The notes under the pieces were generated by a model. The model was not told where the DNA came from and ran no database searches. It saw nothing but the letters and a program-made list of their open reading frames with translations. This document shows, piece after piece, positions 37,552 to 46,858 of a stretch of DNA of 64,000 nucleotides; position 1 is the first letter of the stretch, and each line of letters opens with the position of its first letter. The stretch comes from Hyphomonadaceae bacterium UBA7672 (GTDB lineage: Bacteria; Pseudomonadota; Alphaproteobacteria; Caulobacterales; Hyphomonadaceae), in the NCBI GenBank assembly GCA_002483135.1, contig DLHI01000035.1, forward strand, positions 410,058 through 474,057, in the 5' to 3' direction. The position numbers and the translations under genes were made by a program.

Positions 37552-37764
37552 ATGACCTTTGCCGCCTGGCTTCGCCGCACGAATGAGATCATGGTCAAGA
37601 GTTATTCCGTGACTCTTCAGGATTTGGGCGCGCATGAGGATGAGCGGCTGAAGGCCGCTTGGGAGCGAGGCGAAACGCCGTTGGAGTATGTCGCGTGGTT
37701 CGGTGAGAAGTACGATCTCATCCACATCGACGCCGGGCGTGGTGTCTTGACGCCGATCGAGTAG
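37552..37764 (+). CDS. Small hypothetical protein preceding the HNH gene, 70 aa
   Basis: ATG with GGGG nearby; the product (MTFAAWLRRTNEIMVKSYSV ... EYVAWFGEKYDLIHIDAGRG) is a small helical soluble protein. Twelve bases upstream of the HNH gene and probably coexpressed. Not recognised. Confidence 0.55.
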   Translation: MTFAAWLRRTNEIMVKSYSVTLQDLGAHEDERLKAAWERGETPLEYVAWFGEKYDLIHIDAGRGVLTPIE

Positions 37765-37776
37765 GGGGAAGGGCCT

Positions 37777-38523
37777 TTGGCCGCCGGGAAGTTGTGGACA
37801 CGGCCCGAGTTGATGCTGGCGGTGGAGCTGTACTGCCGGACGCCGTTCGGCCGAATACATCAGGGCAATCCCGACATCATCAAGCTTGCAGATGCGTTGG
37901 GGCGCACGCCCGGCTCGGTCGGGCTGAAGATGGTCAACTTCGCCGCACTCGACGAGACCATCGAGCAGAAGGGCATGTCCAACGTCAGCAAAGCGGATCG
38001 TGAAATCTGGTCGGAATTCTTTGCGGCGCCCGCCGCGTTTCTGGACCGTGTTGAGGGCATCCGTCAGACCGAGTTCGGTCTCCCCGATCCGCTTGCCCGC
38101 TTCGCGTTGCACGAAGTGCGCGAAGGCGTCGATGTTGAGCGTACGGTGAAAGCGCGGCGCAATCAGTCCTTCTTTCGCGACATGATCCTCGCGGCGTACA
38201 ACGGCAAGTGTGCCGTGACAGGCATCGCGCAGCCGGAGCTTCTTGTGGCAAGCCACATCGTGGGGTGGGCGCAGGATACCGAGTTGCGGTTGCAGCCGAC
38301 TAACGGCATCTGCCTCAATGCGCTGCATGATCGCGCGTTTGATCGCCATCTGGTCTCATTCGAGGACAGCGGGGAAATGATCTTGTCAAAGCGATTGAAG
38401 GTCACCGGCGAAAACAAGCCGTTCTTCGAAGGTAAGCGGCTTTCGTTACCGCATCGCTTCCGTCCTGATCTGAGCTGCTTGAGCAAGCACCGCGACAGGA
38501 TGGTTGAACTCGACCGAGCGTAG
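37777..38523 (+). CDS. HNH-type endonuclease (HNH_2 domain), 248 aa
   Basis: N-terminal half is a helical DNA-binding-like domain (LADALGRTPGSVGLKMVNFAAL, a helix-turn-helix-like repeat). The C-terminal HNH_2 core has CAVTG (145-149), His160 (ASHIVGW), Asn176 (NGICLNALHDRAFD) and His184/191. TTG start with GGGGGAAG upstream. Similar proteins occur as stand-alone restriction or defence nucleases. Placed with a small gene between erpA and dgt. Confidence 0.8.
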   Translation: MAAGKLWTRPELMLAVELYCRTPFGRIHQGNPDIIKLADALGRTPGSVGLKMVNFAALDETIEQKGMSNVSKADREIWSEFFAAPAAFLDRVEGIRQTEFGLPDPLARFALHEVREGVDVERTVKARRNQSFFRDMILAAYNGKCAVTGIAQPELLVASHIVGWAQDTELRLQPTNGICLNALHDRAFDRHLVSFEDSGEMILSKRLKVTGENKPFFEGKRLSLPHRFRPDLSCLSKHRDRMVELDRA

Positions 38524-38602
38524 CGGTTGCGCCTCGCGCTGTCGGCCGGAGCACTCGCCTTGGCGGTGGCATCCGCCCGCTTTGCGGACGGCCCCCTCCG
38601 TC

Positions 38603-38651
38603 TCGCGACGAAGACGTCGCGATCCACCTCCCCCGCCTTCGGCGAGGGAGG
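38603..38651. repeat. Intergenic tandem palindromes
   Basis: Two adjacent hairpins: tcgcgacg / cgtcgcga (38603-38622) and an 11-base pair of arms cctcccccgcc / ggcgagggagg (38627-38651). Looks like a dispersed palindromic repeat unit rather than a promoter. Confidence 0.6.
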
Positions 38652-38695
38652 ACGAAGTCTTGACCTTCTGCCCAAACCATCGCCTTAGCTGGGCT

Positions 38696-39892
38696 ATGGC
38701 CAAGGCTTTTGTTCCTCCTCCCAGAGCGGTGTTTGCGAGTGATCCTTCGCGGTCGCGGGGGCGGCTTTATCTGGAATCGCCTTCGGCGACGCGGACGGAG
38801 TTTCAGCGGGACAAGGACCGGATTGTTCATTCGGATGCGTTCCGGCGGCTGAAGCAGAAGACGCAGGTTTTCGTGGCGCATGAGGGCGATCATTATCGCA
38901 CGCGGCTGACGCACTCGCTGGAGGTGTCGCAGATTGCGCGGACGGTGGCGCGGGTGCTGGGGCTGGACGAGGATCTGGCCGAGACGCTGTCTCTGGCGCA
39001 CGACATCGGGCATCCGCCGTTCGGGCATGCGGGGGAGACCGCGCTCAATGCTGCGATGGAGCCGTATGGCGGGTTCGATCACAACGCGCAGGCGCTGCGT
39101 GTCCTCACGAAGCTGGAGCATCGCTATCCGCAGTTCGACGGGTTGAACCTGACGTGGGAGACGCTGGAGGGCGTCATCAAGCACAATGGGCCTCTTGTCC
39201 GAGCGGACAAGCCGCTCGCGGGCCTGCCGGTAGCGTTTCGTGAGTATGAGGCGTTGCAGTCTCTGGAGCTTGACACGTTTGCGGGGCCGGAGGCGCAGGT
39301 GGCGGCGCTGGCGGATGATATCGCGTACAACAATCACGATATCCAGGATGGGCTGCGGGCTGGGCTGTTTGGCGTGGACGACCTGAGGGATGTGCCGCTG
39401 GCGGGCGAGGTGTTTGCCGAGGTGTTGGCGCAGTTTCCGGGGATAGAGCGGGACCGTCTGATTTCGGAATCGGTGCGGCGGCTGATCGGCGTGTGGGTGC
39501 AGGACCTGATCGCGGAGTTCGGGCGGCGCGCGGCGGCGGCGCGGCCGAAGTCGGTTGAGGATGTGCGCGGGCTGGATGCGCCGCTGGCGGCGTTCTCGGA
39601 GGATATTGCAGAGCGGCAGAAACCGCTCCGCGCGTTCCTGTTCGAGCGGATGTACCGTCATCACAAGGTGAACCGGATGATGAGCCAGGCGCGGCGCATT
39701 GTCGGCGAGCTGTTCGGGCTGTTCCTGGCGGAGCCGGAGACGCTGCCGCCGCCGTGGAGCGGCCTGGCGAAGGGGGCTGGGACGGACATGACGCGGCGGG
39801 CGCGCGTGGTGTGCGACTACATTGCCGGGATGACGGACACCTACGCGATCGAGGAGCACAGGCGGCTGTTCAATCTTGAACGCTGGGTTTGA
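38696..39892 (+). CDS. dgt: Deoxyguanosinetriphosphate triphosphohydrolase-like protein, 398 aa
   Basis: HD-domain dNTPase: His73 (RLTHSLEVSQ), HD at 102-103 and HPPFGHAGE (106-114). Converts dGTP to deoxyguanosine and tripolyphosphate and helps to balance dNTP pools. Length fits the Alphaproteobacteria-type dGTPase. Followed in many relatives by argS, absent here. Confidence 0.93.
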   Translation: MAKAFVPPPRAVFASDPSRSRGRLYLESPSATRTEFQRDKDRIVHSDAFRRLKQKTQVFVAHEGDHYRTRLTHSLEVSQIARTVARVLGLDEDLAETLSLAHDIGHPPFGHAGETALNAAMEPYGGFDHNAQALRVLTKLEHRYPQFDGLNLTWETLEGVIKHNGPLVRADKPLAGLPVAFREYEALQSLELDTFAGPEAQVAALADDIAYNNHDIQDGLRAGLFGVDDLRDVPLAGEVFAEVLAQFPGIERDRLISESVRRLIGVWVQDLIAEFGRRAAAARPKSVEDVRGLDAPLAAFSEDIAERQKPLRAFLFERMYRHHKVNRMMSQARRIVGELFGLFLAEPETLPPPWSGLAKGAGTDMTRRARVVCDYIAGMTDTYAIEEHRRLFNLERWV

Positions 39893-39895
39893 GCG

Positions 39896-41716
39896 CTACT
39901 TCGCGAAGATCAGGTCGGTGACTTCGGCCGGCAGCATCGTGGCGGCTTTCAGTTCGGACAGGCGCGATGCGTCGACGATCTCGTTCGGGAAGCGGCGGCC
40001 CATGTCGGCGATCACGCTGTCGGCTTCGGCATCGAGGCCGTTGAGGCGCAGGGCGGCGGCGAGGATGTAGGAGCCGATGGGCGCGCCGTCGGGGGCGGCT
40101 TCGCGGGCTTCCTCCAGCGCCTTGGCCTTGTCGCCCTTCATGATGTGATAGATCGCCAGCGGCTGGTGATACCAGGGCGGGTGGCCGGGGTTGAAGGCGA
40201 TGGCTTTCTCGGCGAGCGCGCGGCCATTCTCGGGATCGCCGGAGAGTATGTACATCTGCGCGGCGTCGGAGAGGATCTCGGCGTTGTTGGGGTTGAGCTC
40301 CAGCGCCATCGCGATCGAGCGGCGGAAGCCCTCGATGTCGCCTGACTGGAACTGCGCGATGGCGAGGTACTGGTGCGCCATGGCGGAGGAGGAGTTGGCT
40401 TCGACGGCGCGCTGGGCGGCGGCGAGGGCGCGGGCTTTTGAATTGGGCACCGGGTTGAAGTTGTAGCGGACTTCGTCGCCATACATCCACGACAGCTTGG
40501 CCCAGGCGGGGGCGTAGCGCGGGGAGCGCGTGGTGACGTCCTCAAGGCATTTGCGGACTTCGGCGTGGCGCGCGGGCGACTTGGAGCGGGAGTATTCGTA
40601 AGAATCGAGAACGCAGAGATAGTCGCGCATCGAAATGGCGCGGTCTGCGGTGAGATCTTCCTTCAGGCGTTCCTGGATGACGCCGTGGGGCTGTCCCAAC
40701 TGGCCCGCCACCTTGCCGGCGAGTTCGGTCTGCAGGGCGAGCATGCCGCCGGCGTCGTCGAGGGGGATGATGTCGACATCGGACCAGACGACGCGGCTGT
40801 CGACGGCGTGGACGAGCTGGCTGGTAATGCGGAGTTCGCTGCCGGTGGCCTGGATGGAGCCGGTGACGATGAAGTCCGCGCCGCGCGGATCCTGCTTGGC
40901 GGACTCAGCAGTCGCGCCGATAACGGTGTCGTAGCCGAGCACGGTGAGTTCGGGGAAGCGCGAGAGGCTATCGATCAGGTCGATCTGCAGGCCGTCGCGG
41001 AGGGAGCCGGCGTAGTCCGGGCCATCGATGAGCTGGTAGCGGGCGACAAAGATGACGGGGCCGGCTGGGCGCGTTCCGACGAAACCGCGGGCAGGATCGT
41101 CAGTGGCCGGCCTGGGCGCGGTGAGCATGAAGGCGAAGACGGCGATCAGCGCGATGGAGGCCGCGATCAGAATCGCCGGCATCACCCAGGGGCGGGCGGC
41201 CCAGGCTGGGCCGGTGATCGACGGGGAGGACGCAGACTGGCTCACCGCAGGCAGGGGCGGCTCTTCACCACCGATGATGGGTTCGGGCGGGGAGCGGGGC
41301 AGAGCGGGAAGGCCAGGCTCGATCCGGGTGAAGGTCGGCTGGTAGCCCCCGGGCGGCACCTCGATGCGGACGCTGACGCCGGGGGGCGGCTTCTTGTAGA
41401 AGGCGGCGAGCTGGCCGCGCAGGCGGCTGGCCTGAACGCGGACGATGGAATCCACACGCGGGTCGAAAGTGGACGACCTGTCAAACACGTCTACCGCAAT
41501 GGAATATTCCTTTAGTCGCTCACCAGCGCCCTTGAGCGTTTCGTCAACGATATAATCGAGCAGGGACTGCAGACGGGGTGAGCTGGCGAACGCGCGCGAC
41601 GCCTTGATCGCGGCAACCGCCGCGCCGATTTCGGCGTGCGTTGGCGTGCTTGAGTCGGAGCCCCCCATGGAGTCCAGACCCTCTCCGTCCCCACCGGGCG
41701 GACGAGAAAAGTCCAT
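39896..41716 (-). CDS. wHTH-like / TM / TolB-like / TPR regulator, about 606 aa
   Basis: N-terminal region (residues about 35-130) matches a winged-helix signature also seen in adenylate-cyclase-type regulators: LKEYSIAVDVFDRSSTFDPRVDSIVRVQASRLR. One membrane helix (about 185-206) follows, then a periplasmic TolB/FlgO-like domain and several tetratricopeptide repeats (ALAAAQRAVEANSSSAMAHQY, RSIAMALELNPNNAEILSDAA). Probably a membrane-bound sensor that binds DNA. Start uncertain: ATG 41716 is listed, ATG 41668 is the alternative. It lies where argS is usually found. Confidence 0.72.
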   Translation of the reverse strand: MDFSRPPGGDGEGLDSMGGSDSSTPTHAEIGAAVAAIKASRAFASSPRLQSLLDYIVDETLKGAGERLKEYSIAVDVFDRSSTFDPRVDSIVRVQASRLRGQLAAFYKKPPPGVSVRIEVPPGGYQPTFTRIEPGLPALPRSPPEPIIGGEEPPLPAVSQSASSPSITGPAWAARPWVMPAILIAASIALIAVFAFMLTAPRPATDDPARGFVGTRPAGPVIFVARYQLIDGPDYAGSLRDGLQIDLIDSLSRFPELTVLGYDTVIGATAESAKQDPRGADFIVTGSIQATGSELRITSQLVHAVDSRVVWSDVDIIPLDDAGGMLALQTELAGKVAGQLGQPHGVIQERLKEDLTADRAISMRDYLCVLDSYEYSRSKSPARHAEVRKCLEDVTTRSPRYAPAWAKLSWMYGDEVRYNFNPVPNSKARALAAAQRAVEANSSSAMAHQYLAIAQFQSGDIEGFRRSIAMALELNPNNAEILSDAAQMYILSGDPENGRALAEKAIAFNPGHPPWYHQPLAIYHIMKGDKAKALEEAREAAPDGAPIGSYILAAALRLNGLDAEADSVIADMGRRFPNEIVDASRLSELKAATMLPAEVTDLIFAK

Positions 41717-41973
41717 TTGCCGCCCCGTTTTGTGAGCTACGAGCATACTGGCCGAGCCAGCTGCATTGTAAAGAACATATCGACCCGCGTTTAACTTTTG
41801 ATTTTCCCCTGACAGATCAGGGACTTGCTGCATGTAACGTTCGTGTAGCTGTTACGGGGTCGCTTAGCTGCCGATTTAGCCTTCAGCTGACCGGCTAACT
41901 CCATCATGTCACCGGTCGCAGTGCGGTGGTCTTCCGTCCCCCCCAACCCACGAGGGCCGCTGCACGACGCGAA

Positions 41974-42011
41974 GTGCCCGGGCGCAGGAGCTTGCTTCAG
42001 CGCCCGGGCAC
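41974..42011 (+). promoter_or_regulatory. Hairpin upstream of the response regulator gene
   Basis: Perfect 12-base arms gtgcccgggcgc / gcgcccgggcac with a 14-base loop, 27 bases before the response regulator ATG. No T run, so probably an mRNA structure or protein site. Confidence 0.55.
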
Positions 42012-42038
42012 GTTCGTCGTCATTTTCGGAGTAAAAAG

Positions 42039-42416
42039 ATGCCCACAGGCACGCCGTCCGAGGCGCGCTTTGCGTTGGTCGTCGACGACAACCCTGCAGC
42101 GGCCGCAATCAGCGGCGCCCTGCTGGAGGCGTCTGGCTGGACCGTTGAACACGCGCGCGACGGATTTGAAGCGATCATAAGGTTTCGAGACCGAAACTAT
42201 GGTGCGGTGGTGCTGGATTACCGGCTCCCGGGCATGGACGGGGTCGAGGTGCTGTCGTGGATCCGCCGGCACGTGGCGAAAGCGCCCGAGGTTGTTGTGG
42301 TCTCGTCCGATCCGATGGCGATGCTGCTGGAGCGGTTCCGGGGTCTTGGCGTCAAGGCGATCCTGAACAAGCCACTGTCTGCCACAGACCTGTGCCAGGT
42401 CTTGCGGGCCGCCTGA
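42039..42416 (+). CDS. Single-domain response regulator, 125 aa
   Basis: Receiver domain only: acidic pair Asp16-Asp17, phosphoacceptor Asp60 (VLDYRLPGMDG), Ser90 near the Thr/Ser switch and Lys111. No output domain. Cognate kinase not in the window. Likely acts by protein-protein contact in a phosphorelay. Confidence 0.9.
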   Translation: MPTGTPSEARFALVVDDNPAAAAISGALLEASGWTVEHARDGFEAIIRFRDRNYGAVVLDYRLPGMDGVEVLSWIRRHVAKAPEVVVVSSDPMAMLLERFRGLGVKAILNKPLSATDLCQVLRAA

Positions 42417-42503
42417 GTTCAATCAGGGTTCCCATTTTTTCAGTTCATTAAGCCCCACCCGGCAGGATACCGACGGGAGCCTGCGTCAGCGGGCCCATGA
42501 TGC

Positions 42504-43610
42504 ATGGACGGGCCCATGACGCGCTATTCAAGATCTGTGATCCCCGGGCGGCCGCACGGCGAGGGCGGCGAGAAGGCCGCGATCGACAGCATGGTGTTCG
42601 GCTCACCCGGCAAGAAACGGGGGCCGACGGCGGCCAACGACGAGGCCGAACCCGATTTCCTGCCCCCGGTCGAAGACGACGAGGCTGACCTGCTGGTTAG
42701 CCGATCCAATATCGACAGGCGCAGCAATGAGGACCGCCGCAAGCAGGGCGGCGAGCGCCGCGCAGCTGGGCGCAAGACTTCGGACTATGCGCCCCTGCGC
42801 GAGCAGGGCGGCTATCGCGCGGGCGATGACAGCAAGCGCGGCCCGATCCTTCTCGTCGGCGCGCTGATGATCGTCGCCGTGTTCGGCGTCGTGGTGTGGA
42901 ACGCTTATCGCGAAGACGGCGCGGCCGGAGAGCCGACCGAAGTCGCCGAACTGGGCGAGTCGGGTCCGTTCAAGCGTCCCTACATCGATACGACTGAAAC
43001 GCCGTCGCCCTCCATCGCGGAAGAGGCCGAAGTGCTTGAGGCGCTCGATGGCGCGCCCTCGAACCCGGTTGTCTCCGGCGAAGTGAGGCCGGCGACGCCG
43101 CCGCCAGCGGCTGCTGCGCCCGCGCCCGCGCCTGCTCCGGTGAAACGTCAGCCGCAGCCTGAAGCGAAGCCGCCTGCTCCGTTGAGCCCGCCAGCGTCTT
43201 CCCCTGTTCGCGCGGCGACCGCCGTGACCCAGCCGGGTCCAGTTGCGCTTGTGCCGCCGCCCGCAACCAAGCCGCCCGCTGCTGCGCCGGTTCCCGCGCC
43301 CAAGCCGGTTGTGACGGCTGCGCCGCCGGTTCCGGCTGGCGCCATTCCGTCTTTCTCAGCTGGCGGCCCGTGGTTCGCACAGATCGCGTCGACCGGCAGC
43401 GAAGCCGGCGCGCTTGAGGAGTGGGGCCGCCGCGCCAAGGTGTGGCCGGATCTGTTCTCGGCTGCGGAAAGGTCGATCCAGACGGCAGACGTGAACGGGC
43501 AAACCCGCTACCGTCTGCGCGTTGGAGCCTTCGCGTCGAAGGCGGATGCGACGGCTTACTGCGCTGAAGTGAAGGCGCGTGGCGGCAACTGTCTTCCGGC
43601 GCAACGATAA
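42504..43610 (+). CDS. SPOR-domain cell-envelope protein, about 368 aa
   Basis: Cytoplasmic N terminus with an RRSNEDRRKQGGERRAAGR basic stretch, one membrane helix (about 114-130, ILLVGALMIVAVFGVVVW), a long Ala/Pro linker and a C-terminal SPOR domain (WFAQIASTGSEAGALEEWGRR, RLRVGAFASKADATAYC) that binds denuded peptidoglycan at septa. Start uncertain: ATG 42504 or 42516, in a direct repeat (cgggcccatga at 42490 and 42509). Upstream of nagZ. Confidence 0.82.
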   Translation: MDGPMTRYSRSVIPGRPHGEGGEKAAIDSMVFGSPGKKRGPTAANDEAEPDFLPPVEDDEADLLVSRSNIDRRSNEDRRKQGGERRAAGRKTSDYAPLREQGGYRAGDDSKRGPILLVGALMIVAVFGVVVWNAYREDGAAGEPTEVAELGESGPFKRPYIDTTETPSPSIAEEAEVLEALDGAPSNPVVSGEVRPATPPPAAAAPAPAPAPVKRQPQPEAKPPAPLSPPASSPVRAATAVTQPGPVALVPPPATKPPAAAPVPAPKPVVTAAPPVPAGAIPSFSAGGPWFAQIASTGSEAGALEEWGRRAKVWPDLFSAAERSIQTADVNGQTRYRLRVGAFASKADATAYCAEVKARGGNCLPAQR

Positions 43611-43621
43611 CCGGAACTCGA

Positions 43622-44698
43622 ATGGCCGAACCCAGAGCGTGTATCCTGTCCGTCTCGGGGCTGAAGCTCACGGACGGAGAACGGAAACTCCTGTCGTCGG
43701 CCAATCCGTGGGGCGTGATCCTGATGGGGCGCTCGTGCGAGAGTCCCGAGCAGGTGAAGGCGCTCACGGACAGCATCTGTGATGCGACGGGCCGCCAGAC
43801 GCTGATCTTCATCGACCAGGAAGGTGGGCGCGTGCGGCGCCTGAAGCCGCCGGTGTGGCCGGACTTTCCGGCGCCGGGCGTCTACGGCGAACTCTACAAG
43901 ACCGATCCCGAGGCGGCGTTTGCGGCGGTGTGGCTGCATCACCGGCTGATGGCGGCGGAGCTGGAGCCGATGGGCATCCGCGCGGACTGCGCGCCTGTGG
44001 TCGATATCCATCATGTGGGAATGCACAAGATCGTCGGCGATCGTTCATTCGGCGCCGAGCCCGCGATGGTTGCCGAGCTGGCGCAGGCGGCGCTGGATGG
44101 GCTGGGCGCGGGCGGCGTTGCGGGCGTGATCAAGCACATGCCAGGTCATGGCCGCGCGGAAGTGGACAGCCATGAGACCATGCCTGTGGTGCGCGCGTCT
44201 CGCGAGCAGGTGGCGATGGACATCGCGCCATTCAGGGAGGTGCGGCATGCGACGATGGGCATGACGGCGCACCTTGCATTTGCGGTTCTGGACGATGAGC
44301 GGACGCCAGCGACGTTGTCGACGAAGATCATCAGCGAAGTCATTCGCGGTGAGATCGGGTTCGACGGCCTGCTGATGACCGACGACCTTGGCATGAAGGC
44401 GCTGGGCGGGTCGCTGGCCTCGCGGGCGGAGCGGGCGCTCAGGGCGGGATGCGATGTGATCCTGCACTGCGCGGGTCTGGATGCGTGGGGCAAGGTGCTG
44501 CGCGAGCCGGACGCCGTGCTGCGCGAGATGGAGGAGGTGGCGGCTGTTTGCCCACCCCTGTCAGGCGAGTCGCTGCGCCGGGCGGAGGCGGCGGATGCTG
44601 CAACCGGGCATGTCGGGCATTTCGACAAGGCCGAAGGCAGGGAGCGGCTGGAGTTGCTGTTGTCTGGCGGGGCCCGCCCGTCTACAGCGGGGACATGA
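43622..44698 (+). CDS. nagZ: Beta-N-acetylhexosaminidase NagZ, 358 aa
   Basis: Glycoside hydrolase 3 enzyme of peptidoglycan recycling. IKHMPGHGRAEVDSH at 170-184 carries the catalytic His-Asp dyad, and MTDDLGMKALGG the nucleophile. Cytoplasmic, no signal. Last codon overlaps scpA (ATGA). Confidence 0.93.
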   Translation: MAEPRACILSVSGLKLTDGERKLLSSANPWGVILMGRSCESPEQVKALTDSICDATGRQTLIFIDQEGGRVRRLKPPVWPDFPAPGVYGELYKTDPEAAFAAVWLHHRLMAAELEPMGIRADCAPVVDIHHVGMHKIVGDRSFGAEPAMVAELAQAALDGLGAGGVAGVIKHMPGHGRAEVDSHETMPVVRASREQVAMDIAPFREVRHATMGMTAHLAFAVLDDERTPATLSTKIISEVIRGEIGFDGLLMTDDLGMKALGGSLASRAERALRAGCDVILHCAGLDAWGKVLREPDAVLREMEEVAAVCPPLSGESLRRAEAADAATGHVGHFDKAEGRERLELLLSGGARPSTAGT

Positions 44699-45519
44699 CC
44701 GCACTACCCGGTTCCGACGAGAGCATGCTGACGCAGGCGGCGGCTGAAGCCGCCGACGCGGCGGATGCTTTTTCTGTCGATCTCGACGGGTATGAAGGGC
44801 CGCTGCACCTACTGCTGGACCTGGCGCGGCGGCACAAGATCGACCTGGTGAAGGTGTCGATCCTGCAGCTGGCGGATCAGTACCTGATCTGGATCCGTGA
44901 GGCGCGCGACAAGCGCATGGACATCGCGGCTGATTATCTCTTGATGGCCGCATGGCTGGCGTTCCTCAAGTCGAAACTGCTGCTGCCGTCCGAGAAGAAG
45001 GACGAGGACGAGACTGATCCCGATGCGCTGGCCGGGCGGCTGGCGTTCCGGTTGCGCAGGCTTGAGGCGATGCGCAATGCGGTGGAGGAGCTGTACGCCG
45101 GGCACATTGATGGGCGCGATGTGTTTGCGCGCGGCGATCCGCAGCTGGCCAAGATCATCCGCAAGCCGATCTGGAATTCGACGCTGCACGATATCCTAAA
45201 GGCGTTCGGGGATATCAATGTGCGCAAGGTGAAACTGAAGTCGCATGTCATCAGGCGGCAGCCGGTGGTGCCGCTGGAGGCGGCGCGACAGAGGCTGGCG
45301 GCGCTTGTGCCCGAACTGATCGACTGGGCGTCGATCCAGCAGATGCATGTGATGGATGAAGAGTCGAAGGACGCGCCGCGCAGGTCGGAGGTGGCGAGCT
45401 TCTTCTCGGCGGCGCTGGAGCTGACGAAGAACCGGGTGGTGGATATCCGGCAGGATCAGCTGTTCTCGGAAGTGTTCGTGCGCAAGACGCCGGCTGATGA
45501 ACTGAAGGCGGCGGAATGA
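44695..45519 (+). CDS. scpA: Segregation and condensation protein A, 274 aa
   Basis: Kleisin subunit: FSVDLDGYEGPLHLLLDLAR near residue 27 is the Smc-binding N-terminal signature; the C-terminal winged helix ends VVDIRQDQLFSEVFV. ATG overlaps the nagZ stop, and its own stop overlaps scpB. Works with Smc and ScpB in chromosome segregation. Confidence 0.93.
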   Translation: MTALPGSDESMLTQAAAEAADAADAFSVDLDGYEGPLHLLLDLARRHKIDLVKVSILQLADQYLIWIREARDKRMDIAADYLLMAAWLAFLKSKLLLPSEKKDEDETDPDALAGRLAFRLRRLEAMRNAVEELYAGHIDGRDVFARGDPQLAKIIRKPIWNSTLHDILKAFGDINVRKVKLKSHVIRRQPVVPLEAARQRLAALVPELIDWASIQQMHVMDEESKDAPRRSEVASFFSAALELTKNRVVDIRQDQLFSEVFVRKTPADELKAAE

Positions 45520-46307
45520 GCGGCGAGGACAAGCCAGACCTGAATGCCATGCGCGATGCGGTCGCCAAGCTGGCGAAGCAGGGGAAGGGCAAGGCTGCGC
45601 CTATGGCGGAGCCGGAGCAGGCGGCCAAGCCTTCGCGTGTTGAGCCTGATCCCGAGAAGCTGAGCAATGCGATACGGCGGGCGGAGGCGGTGCTGTTTGC
45701 GTCGAACGAGCCGGTGGATGCAACGACGCTGACGGAGGCGCTGCCGCAGGGAGTCGAGGCGGGGGATGTGCTGCTGCGGCTGAAGGCGGACTATGCCAAG
45801 CGCGGCGTGCAGCTGGTGGAGCTGGCGGGGAAGTGGCGGTTCCAGACGGCGCCGGACCTGGCCTTCCTTTTTGAGGAAACGAGAGAACAACCGCGGGCGC
45901 TGTCGCGGGCGGCGCTGGAGACGCTGGCGATCATTGCCTACTGCCAGCCGGTGACGCGGGCGGAGATCGAGGATGTGCGGGGGGTGGCGGTGTCGTCGGG
46001 GACGATCGACATTCTCATGGAGGCGGGGTGGATCCGGCCGCGCGGGCGGCGGCGGACGCCGGGCCGGCCTGTGACATTTGGCGTCACGGATGCGTTCCTG
46101 GTGCATTTCGGGCTGGATTCGATCGACAGCCTGCCGGGCAGGGACGAGCTGAAGGCCTCGGGCCTGCTGAGTGCAGAGATTCCACGGGATTTCGAGTTCG
46201 CGGGCACGCCGCGGGACCCGGAAACGGGCGAGCTTCTGGGCGAGGATGCGCTGGAGGATTCGGAGTTTCAGGCGGATTTCCTCGAAGGGGCCGAGGAACG
46301 CTCCTGA
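45516..46307 (+). CDS. scpB: Segregation and condensation protein B, 263 aa
   Basis: Tandem winged helices with the conserved AIIAYCQPVTRAEIEDVRGV and TPGRPVTFGVTDAFLVHFGL blocks. The acidic C-terminal tail is longer than average. Overlaps scpA by four bases. Confidence 0.92.
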   Translation: MSGEDKPDLNAMRDAVAKLAKQGKGKAAPMAEPEQAAKPSRVEPDPEKLSNAIRRAEAVLFASNEPVDATTLTEALPQGVEAGDVLLRLKADYAKRGVQLVELAGKWRFQTAPDLAFLFEETREQPRALSRAALETLAIIAYCQPVTRAEIEDVRGVAVSSGTIDILMEAGWIRPRGRRRTPGRPVTFGVTDAFLVHFGLDSIDSLPGRDELKASGLLSAEIPRDFEFAGTPRDPETGELLGEDALEDSEFQADFLEGAEERS

Positions 46308-46377
46308 CTCGCCGGGCGGGCGCATTTGCGCTGACGCTCCGTCAGGGTTACGTTATTGTCAGGAGGAACCCGCTTTG

Positions 46378-46494
46378 ATGATGGGAAGGGTCGGCATTGT
46401 CGAGATGGCCATCCTGTTCGTGGGCATGGCGCTTTCGCCAGCGCCTGCGTACGTGAAGACAGCGGCGGTGGCTTACGCCATCGGCCTGTTCTAG
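46378..46494 (+). CDS. Small membrane peptide between scpB and tatA, 38 aa
   Basis: MMGRVGIVEMAILFVGMALS ... is a single hydrophobic helix. AGGAGG lies 11 bases before the ATG, or eight before a possible TTG. Weakly supported as coding. Confidence 0.35.
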   Translation: MMGRVGIVEMAILFVGMALSPAPAYVKTAAVAYAIGLF

Positions 46495-46551
46495 AAGCGG
46501 ACCAAGGGACGCCAGACCAATCCGCCAGGAATGGCGCACGGAGCACAGAAT

Positions 46552-46782
46552 ATGTTCGGCAAACTCGGTTGGGTCGAAATCGTGGTCATCGGCGCGCTTG
46601 TGCTGATGATCTTCGGCGGTCGCGGCAAGATTTCCGCAATGATGGGCGATGTCGCCAAGGGCATCAAAAGCTTCCGGCGCGGCATGAAGGAGCCGGACGT
46701 GGACACGAGCCAGACGACGTCGGGCGCGATGATCAACGAGCCGATCAACGTGACCCCCGAGAAGGAAAAGTCGAAGGTCTGA
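46552..46782 (+). CDS. tatA: Sec-independent translocase protein TatA, 76 aa
   Basis: One N-terminal helix (LGWVEIVVIGALVLMIFGG) followed by an amphipathic helix (RGKISAMMGDVAKGIKSFRRGM) and a charged tail, as in TatA. Start at MFGKLGW; an ATG seven codons upstream has no proper RBS spacing. First gene of tatABC. Confidence 0.93.
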   Translation: MFGKLGWVEIVVIGALVLMIFGGRGKISAMMGDVAKGIKSFRRGMKEPDVDTSQTTSGAMINEPINVTPEKEKSKV

Positions 46783-46858
46783 TGTTGGCTGCCCGTCTGC
46801 GCTTCGGCAGCCTAGCGGGCGTGCGTGAACTCTCGCCTCCGAAAGGAGCGCCATCGCC

